This document shows, piece after piece, positions 26,424 to 30,693 of a stretch of DNA of 30,693 bases; within the stretch, counting starts at the first letter, position 1, and every line of letters begins with the position of its first letter. The translations under genes and the position numbers were made by a program. This DNA is from an uncultured Eubacteriales bacterium (GTDB lineage: Bacteria; Bacillota; Clostridia; Christensenellales; UBA1242), in contig CAQIDI010000012.1 in the NCBI GenBank assembly GCA_948806215.1, forward strand, positions 1-30,693, in the 5' to 3' direction. The notes under the pieces are model-generated. The model did not search any database, had not been told where the DNA came from, and saw only the letters and a list, made by a program, of their open reading frames with translations.

Positions 26424-26434
26424 TGTGTTAAAAT
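26424..26434 (+). promoter_or_regulatory. Extended -10 promoter of the SPFH/zinc-ribbon operon
   Basis: TGTG-T-TAAAAT, the same 11-mer as before the ABC exporter gene. No -35 is evident. The leader would be about 45 nt and contains AAAGGAG (26473-26479). Confidence 0.55.
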
Positions 26435-26485
26435 AAAATTAAATTTATAAGGTTAACATAAGTGTTAACATTAAAGGAGAAAATT

Positions 26486-26968
26486 ATGGATCCACTAATT
26501 TATTTATACATAGCGCTTGGCGTTTGCGCTGTTGGTTATGGCGGTTTGTTTACTATGCGCGTTGTTAGAAATAAAAAACGCAAAAAAGCAGAAAATTTAG
26601 AAAACGAGAAAAAGGTTAAAGAAAACCTTAACGAAGTTGATGGTGTTCGCTACACTATGGAAGAAAATCCTGTTAAATCTGAAGAAGAGATTTTTGAAAG
26701 TCAAACGGCTAAAGAACAAGCAGAAGATGCTGTTAATGTTACATTTACTCAAAAGGATTATATTCTACCACAAAACACACCTGTTGAAATCACTAAAGAT
26801 GGCGAATTAAAGCCGGGGAAATATTTGGTTCTATCAACCGATGAAAATCAAGAAAAGTTTTATATTAGAGTTGGTATTTATGTTAGAGAATACCATCATA
26901 ATCAAGAAATAATTTTGGCAGAAGGCGACACTGTTTGTGCAGTTTCGGGTTCGGTTATTTTAAGATAA
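26486..26968 (+). CDS. Small single-TM membrane protein, first gene of the SPFH operon
   Basis: The ATG at 26486 is chosen for the AAAGGAG 6 bases upstream; an in-frame GTG at 26462 precedes that ribosome site and is unlikely. 160 residues. One N-terminal TM helix (about 3-25) is followed by a basic NKKRKKAE stop-transfer, an acidic helical linker (about 30-90) and a C-terminal beta-rich domain (about 95-160: LKPGKYLVLSTDE, YIRVGIYVREY, GDTVCAVSGSVILR). The soluble part should be cytosolic. No family recognised. It is 10 bases upstream of the SPFH gene and co-transcribed, so a shared membrane-associated role is likely. Confidence 0.65.
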   Translation: MDPLIYLYIALGVCAVGYGGLFTMRVVRNKKRKKAENLENEKKVKENLNEVDGVRYTMEENPVKSEEEIFESQTAKEQAEDAVNVTFTQKDYILPQNTPVEITKDGELKPGKYLVLSTDENQEKFYIRVGIYVREYHHNQEIILAEGDTVCAVSGSVILR

Positions 26969-26978
26969 GGAGTAAACA

Positions 26979-28097
26979 ATGGGATTATTTAGTTTTACAA
27001 AAAGTCAATTATTAAAAGCTATTGAATGGACAGATGATAGTAAAGATACATTAGTTTATAAGTATCCAATGGATGGTCGTCAAATAATGTATGGCTCTAA
27101 GTTAACAGTTAGAGAAAGCCAAATGGCAATTTTTGTTAATAAAGGAAAACTTGCCGATGTTTTTGAACCGGGTTATCACAAACTTTCTGCTTCAAACCTT
27201 CCGTTCTTAACAAAAATGTTAAGTTTGCCTTTTGGATTTAATTCTCCATTTTATGCCGATGTTTATTTTATTAACACAAAACAATTCACAAATGTTAAAT
27301 GGGGAACATCAAATCCAATTACAATGCGTGATAAAGAGTTTGGAACAATCAGAATTAGAAGTTATGGAACATATGCTTTTAAAGTTTCTGATCCTGCAAT
27401 TTTCTTAAAAGAACTATTCGGAACAAATTCAACTTTTAAAACCGAAGATATTGCAAGTTATTTAAAAAGTATGTTAGTTGCAAACATTTCTGATACTATT
27501 GCAGAAGCAAAAATTTCGGCGTTAGATCTTGCTTGTAATTTATTAGAATTTAACAAAGTTTGCCAAGGAAAAATTAATGCCGAGTTTAACAAGCTTGGTT
27601 TAACATTAACCAATTTAGTTATCGAAAACATTTCTTTCCCAGAAGAAGTTGAAAAAGCTATTGATACTCGTTCTTCAATGGGAGTTATGGCAGATAAAAT
27701 GGATACCTTTGTTAAATACCAAGCAGCTCACGCAATGCGTGAAGGAGCAAACAATCCTAATGGTAATAACTTAGCCGGAATGGGAATTGGGCTTGGTTCT
27801 GGTGCTGCTATGGGTCAAATTTTAAACGAAAGTTTATCTGGTGGCTCAAACAAAAAAGTTTGCCCAGATTGCGGAACATCTTTAAAAGAATCTGCAAAAT
27901 TCTGCCCAGACTGCGGACATAAATTTGTTACATCATCTAAGAAAAAATGTGTTCACTGCGGAGCAGAAATTGGTGCAAGAGCAAAATTCTGCCCAGAATG
28001 TGGTAAAAGCCAAGACTTAAAACGCAAATGTTCTAAATGCGGCACAGAAGTTACTGGCAAAGGTAAGTTCTGCCCAGAATGTGGCGCTAAACTATAA
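26979..28097 (+). CDS. SPFH-domain protein with three C-terminal zinc ribbons (YdjI/virion-core-protein-like)
   Basis: 372 residues. The N-terminal half (about 1-245) matches the SPFH family seen in Bacillus YdjI: early IEWTDDSKDTLVYKYPM, ESQMAIFVNKGKLADVFEPG, then GTIRIRSYGTYAFKVSDPAIF and the helical NLVIENISFPEEVEKAID. A Gly/Met-rich linker follows (about 255-290). The C-terminus (about 295-372) has six C-x-x-C knuckles (CPDC, CPDC, CVHC, CPEC, CSKC, CPEC), making three zinc ribbons. GGAG precedes the ATG. In B. subtilis, YdjI is encoded with PspA and YdjG/YdjH and takes part in the membrane-stress response; here the zinc-ribbon protein that follows is YdjG-like, but no PspA is present. 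Membrane-domain scaffolding is inferred from the family. Confidence 0.8.
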   Translation: MGLFSFTKSQLLKAIEWTDDSKDTLVYKYPMDGRQIMYGSKLTVRESQMAIFVNKGKLADVFEPGYHKLSASNLPFLTKMLSLPFGFNSPFYADVYFINTKQFTNVKWGTSNPITMRDKEFGTIRIRSYGTYAFKVSDPAIFLKELFGTNSTFKTEDIASYLKSMLVANISDTIAEAKISALDLACNLLEFNKVCQGKINAEFNKLGLTLTNLVIENISFPEEVEKAIDTRSSMGVMADKMDTFVKYQAAHAMREGANNPNGNNLAGMGIGLGSGAAMGQILNESLSGGSNKKVCPDCGTSLKESAKFCPDCGHKFVTSSKKKCVHCGAEIGARAKFCPECGKSQDLKRKCSKCGTEVTGKGKFCPECGAKL

Positions 28098-28107
28098 GGA
28101 TTAATAT

Positions 28108-29166
28108 ATGAATGAATTAAGTAATAAGTGTGGCTCTTGTGGCTACACTTTAACTTTTGATGCAGTTAGTCAGATGTTAAAGTGTTCGCATTGCGGAAGC
28201 CTAGCCAACATAAACAAACAAATATTATCAACTTATAATAATTACGACCAAAATATAAAACTTAAAATTAACGATACGCATAGTAATGTTTTTATGTGTG
28301 ATAGTTGTGGAGCTAAAACAAATGCTAAAAATAATATAACAGGCATTTGTCCATATTGTGGCTCTGCAAATTTAAAGGAGTTTTCGGAAGCTTTTAAATT
28401 TAAAGCCGATGGAGTTATTCCGTTTAAAATTGATAAAAAATCTGCACGAAAAAGGTATCGTGCTTGGATTAAAAAATGCCATTTTGTGCCTAACAAGCTA
28501 AAAAACTATGCAAAGCTAAATAAAATGGAAGGTTATTATTTCCCTTGCTATAGTTATTGTTTTGATGCATTTTCAAGTTATAGCGGAATAGGGGTTAGAG
28601 AACATCACATAACAAGAACAATTAATACTCCTAACGGACCACAAGTTGTAACAAGTGTTAAAACAACAACTCATCCTTTTTCGGGAACAAGAGATGATAG
28701 TTTTAAAGATTTGTTAATTAATGCAAACGATACTTTAAATTTAAGAGAAGTTAAAAAGCTAGGCAACTTTGGTTTAGAAGAATTAAATGTTTTTAATCCA
28801 GCATATCTACTGGGCTTTATAACTAAAGAACAAACATTAGATGTTCATAATTGTTTTAACCAAGCTATTACCGAAGCAAAACAAGATATTGAAAGCAGCA
28901 TCGAATTTGAACATAGTTACGATAGAATTCAAAATTTAACTGTTAAAACAAATTTTACTAACAAAAAATACAATTACATATATCTGCCAGTTTGGATTTG
29001 TAACTTTATTTATAAACAAAAAGAATACAAATTTTTAGTTAATGGTTATTCGGGGTTTGTTACAGGCAAAGTGCCAAGAAGCGGCTGGAAAATTGCAGGT
29101 TTAGTGCTTGGAATTTTGCTAGGCCTTACCGCAGTTGGATTACTAATTGCATATTTTATAAAATAA
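28108..29166 (+). CDS. TFIIB-type zinc-ribbon membrane protein (YdjG-like)
   Basis: 352 residues. Two zinc ribbons open the protein: C-G-S-C and C-S-H-C (about 8-29), then C-D-S-C and C-P-Y-C (about 70-89). A middle domain follows with GYYFPCYSYCFDAFSSY (about 145-160), the HTRTI-like strands and a conserved YIYLPVWICNFIYKQKEYKF/VNGYSG block (about 290-320). A single TM helix (about 327-350) ends it, so the body should be cytosolic and tail-anchored. This layout is that of B. subtilis YdjG. AAGGA overlaps the stop of the SPFH gene, so the two are coupled and probably act together at the membrane. Confidence 0.75.
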   Translation: MNELSNKCGSCGYTLTFDAVSQMLKCSHCGSLANINKQILSTYNNYDQNIKLKINDTHSNVFMCDSCGAKTNAKNNITGICPYCGSANLKEFSEAFKFKADGVIPFKIDKKSARKRYRAWIKKCHFVPNKLKNYAKLNKMEGYYFPCYSYCFDAFSSYSGIGVREHHITRTINTPNGPQVVTSVKTTTHPFSGTRDDSFKDLLINANDTLNLREVKKLGNFGLEELNVFNPAYLLGFITKEQTLDVHNCFNQAITEAKQDIESSIEFEHSYDRIQNLTVKTNFTNKKYNYIYLPVWICNFIYKQKEYKFLVNGYSGFVTGKVPRSGWKIAGLVLGILLGLTAVGLLIAYFIK

Positions 29167-29194
29167 AAAAGCACAGTGCCGTGCTTTTTATTTT
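29166..29194. terminator. Bidirectional terminator between convergent genes
   Basis: AAAAAGCAC (29166-29174) pairs perfectly with GTGCTTTTT (29181-29189) around a 6-base loop. It is shared by the zinc-ribbon gene and the HD gene on the other strand. Confidence 0.85.
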
Positions 29195-29862
29195 TTTGTT
29201 AAGTTTGTTTGTGAAACTAAATTTTTGTTTTGTTCGTTAACCGAAAGTGGTTTTAAATGTTCAAACCAATATTTTTCGTCAATGCCATAATCTTTAAATG
29301 CAGGGCAGTGATATAAAAAAAATATATCGGCAAGGTCGTATTTGCCACTATCTACATAGGCTTTAAGAATTTTATTTTTTAGCATAGGTTCGGTTAAGTG
29401 TTTTAACGAAACTTGTTGCATATCCTGATATTTTTTAAATTCTAAAACACATTCAAGTTTATCAATAGCTTTTGCAAATTTTGCTTCTTCAGTTTTTCCT
29501 AAATTAAACTCATCGGTTAAGTTAACTAATTCTGATGCTAAACCTAAATTGCTAACCATATTAACAACCGATTGTCTTGCTTGAAGTTTTAGGGATTGTT
29601 TATCAATGTTGTCAAGCGGAGTAACATCGCCAATGCTTAATTCTTCCAACTCGTGAATGGTTAACATTTCTAAAACCTTGCCAAGGTTAACATTAACATT
29701 AAGTTCCGATTTTAAACCTATTGCTAAAATCATACAACCAAAGGTGTGTTCTGCAATGCTTTCTAATCTATCCCTATTAACATTCCACTGAACCGCACCT
29801 TGGCGTAACATATCTTTTAGTTTTGTTGCTTTGTAATAAAACTTAAACGAATCTTTTAACAT
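29188..29862 (-). CDS. HD-domain nucleotidase-like protein (YfbR/HDDC2 type)
   Basis: 224 residues. The family pattern is clear: W26-x-x-N-x-x-R, R32-x-E-S-I-A-E-H39, then IH70-E71-LEELSIGD79-V-T-P and D134 in KAIDKLE. H39, H70, E71 and D134 take the places of the HD metal ligands; Glu instead of Asp after H70 occurs in this subfamily (HE...E...GD), so it is not evidence of decay. YfbR and HDDC2 are metal-dependent 5'-deoxynucleotidases acting in the cytoplasm. AAAGGA lies 7 bases before the ATG. It is monocistronic with its own strong promoter. Confidence 0.8.
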   Translation of the reverse strand: MLKDSFKFYYKATKLKDMLRQGAVQWNVNRDRLESIAEHTFGCMILAIGLKSELNVNVNLGKVLEMLTIHELEELSIGDVTPLDNIDKQSLKLQARQSVVNMVSNLGLASELVNLTDEFNLGKTEEAKFAKAIDKLECVLEFKKYQDMQQVSLKHLTEPMLKNKILKAYVDSGKYDLADIFFLYHCPAFKDYGIDEKYWFEHLKPLSVNEQNKNLVSQTNLTKK

Positions 29863-29917
29863 AACTAATTCCTTTTATTATTTTTAAGTTTAATAAATAC
29901 TAATTTTAATTAGTTTA

Positions 29918-29945
29918 AGTATAACATATTAAAATATATTTTCAA
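29918..29945 (-). promoter_or_regulatory. Promoter of the YfbR-like gene
   Basis: On the minus strand TTGAAA (plus 29940-29945), 16-bp spacer, TATACT (plus 29918-29923) preceded by TATG-T, an extended -10. Confidence 0.7.
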
Positions 29946-29982
29946 TATTCTAACAAAATTTAATTATAAATTTACAACAAAA

Positions 29983-30008
29983 AAAAGTGCAATATCATTA
30001 CACCTTTT
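29983..30008 (-). terminator. Terminator of the bPH-domain protein gene
   Basis: On the minus strand AAAGGTGTAA pairs with TTGCACTTTT (two G-T wobbles), followed by a T-run, directly after the stop codon. Confidence 0.7.
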
Positions 30009-30567
30009 ATTCTTTAATTTCTTTTAAATTTTTGCTTTTAGAATTTTCTTTAACGACTTTTTCTAATAGTTTTGAAAAATTATATCCATCCACTAAATTA
30101 CTAGTAAAAATCATTAATTGTCCGTGTCCAACTGGTAGCAATTCTATGTTACAATATATTGCACAATTATTTTCATTTTCTTTATCAAAAATTGATTGTT
30201 TACAAACTGTTGTAATGTTCCCAGAAACATTTTCGATAGAATAATAGTTAAAGTTATTTGTAAAAATACCATATCTAATAATAATGCGTTTGTTAGTTAA
30301 ACAAACATAGTAGTTTTTTTGACCTTTTTTAAACATAGAATGAAAAACAATTGTAATAATAATAAATAAAACTATTAAAATTATTGAAACTATCCAAGGA
30401 AATCCTTCGTAACTTAGTCCAATCGCAAGCCCACCAAACAATATTGTTATAATAACTGTTAGAATAATAAATGGTAGGGTTCGTTTAAATGAGTAAACAT
30501 TATTTGTGGTTGTTACCTTTGTTATTTTTTCATCATCGTTTAAAACATTTTTAAATTTATCTTCCAT
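30007..30567 (-). CDS. Two-TM bacterial PH (bPH) domain membrane protein
   Basis: The ATG at 30567 is used because AAGGAG lies 7 bases upstream; an upstream in-frame start at 30594 lies before that site. 186 residues. Two TM helices (about 31-52 and 57-77) are followed by a bPH/YdbS-like domain beginning NYYVCLTNKRIIIRYGIF (85-102), with YYSIENVSGNITTV next, and a Lys/Glu-rich C-terminal helix. Such proteins are of poorly known function, often paired with a second bPH protein; here there is no adjacent partner, though a protein of similar layout is encoded at 13488. No clear promoter is seen. Confidence 0.7.
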   Translation of the reverse strand: MEDKFKNVLNDDEKITKVTTTNNVYSFKRTLPFIILTVIITILFGGLAIGLSYEGFPWIVSIILIVLFIIITIVFHSMFKKGQKNYYVCLTNKRIIIRYGIFTNNFNYYSIENVSGNITTVCKQSIFDKENENNCAIYCNIELLPVGHGQLMIFTSNLVDGYNFSKLLEKVVKENSKSKNLKEIKE

Positions 30568-30653
30568 AAATTTACTCCTTAAAAATTTTTGCACTCATTT
30601 AAAAAAATTAAATTTTAAAATTATTATTTATTGTCCTTTAAAGTTTTTTTAAT

Positions 30654-30693
30654 TGGCTGGGGTGGTAGGATTTGCTCCGCTCACGCTTACGCT
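30654..30693 (-). repeat. tRNA 3'-end remnant fused to GC-richer hexamer-like repeat at the window edge
   Basis: Read on the minus strand, the last bases before 30654 are AATCCTACCACCCCAGCCA (plus 30654-30672): the end of a T-loop, T-stem half (CCTAC), acceptor strand (CACCCCA), discriminator G and CCA of a tRNA (Gln-like in Firmicutes, from memory). The 5' half of the T-stem (GTAGG expected) is not there; instead the sequence is an AGCGTA/AGCGTG/AGCGGA six-base near-repeat, far richer in GC than the window. This is not a functional tRNA. It may be an attachment-site scar or a dispersed repeat. Confidence 0.5.

Noticed and set aside
1..30693. CRISPR array, insertion sequence, intact rRNA or tRNA gene
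   Set aside because: No regularly spaced direct repeats, transposase, terminal inverted repeats or complete cloverleaf were seen on either strand.

Overview
This is an AT-rich stretch (roughly 30% GC by eye) with AGGAG-type ribosome binding sites, oligo-T hairpin terminators and short intergenic gaps. It looks like an uncultured low-GC Firmicute (Bacillota), probably a gut Clostridia or Erysipelotrichia/RF39-like lineage. The lifestyle hint comes from two giant surface proteins. One is an M60 (mucinase-type) metalloprotease with F5/8C, beta-helix and InlB-like repeats. The other carries a DUF6273-like domain and MBG-like Ig repeats. Both end in a membrane anchor with no LPXTG motif. Taxonomy is inferred; there is no marker gene in the window.

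Layout. 1-180: hairpins and no supportable gene. 180-824 (-): a full-length chloramphenicol acetyltransferase-like pseudogene with three in-frame stops and a lost catalytic His. 1113-6779 (+) and 7100-13303 (+): the two giant surface proteins, each with its own promoter and terminator. 13488-16047 (+): a two-TM PH-like membrane protein and an exporter-type ABC half-transporter. 16076-16948 (-): an unknown lipoprotein. 17079-18265 (+): a stand-alone HD protein and a MutT-like Nudix hydrolase. 18297-21426: a TetR repressor divergent from an FtsX-type ABC transporter, with a clear inverted-repeat operator array between them. 21455-22069 (-): a CYTH-domain protein. 22196-26301 (+): four tandem, mutually paralogous kinase-fold proteins in one tight operon that appears to start with a leaderless mRNA. 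26486-29166 (+): a three-gene operon with an SPFH/zinc-ribbon protein (YdjI-like) and a TFIIB-type zinc-ribbon membrane protein (YdjG-like), preceded by a small membrane protein. 29188-29862 (-): a YfbR/HDDC2-like HD protein. 30007-30567 (-): a bPH-domain membrane protein. 30654-30693: a tRNA 3'-end remnant fused to GC-richer sequence at the window edge.

The strongest candidate for something undescribed is the four-kinase array. All four copies keep the N-lobe lysine, the D-S-H-x-x-N catalytic loop and a D-[IV]-D-Y metal motif typical of aminoglycoside-phosphotransferase/protein-kinase folds, and they share family-specific motifs that I cannot assign to a named family. Next to it is a membrane-stress-like SPFH/zinc-ribbon operon. 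A functional link between the two is only inferred from proximity. Many promoters here are of the extended -10 type (T-x-T-G-n-TAnAAT), a consistent feature across the window.
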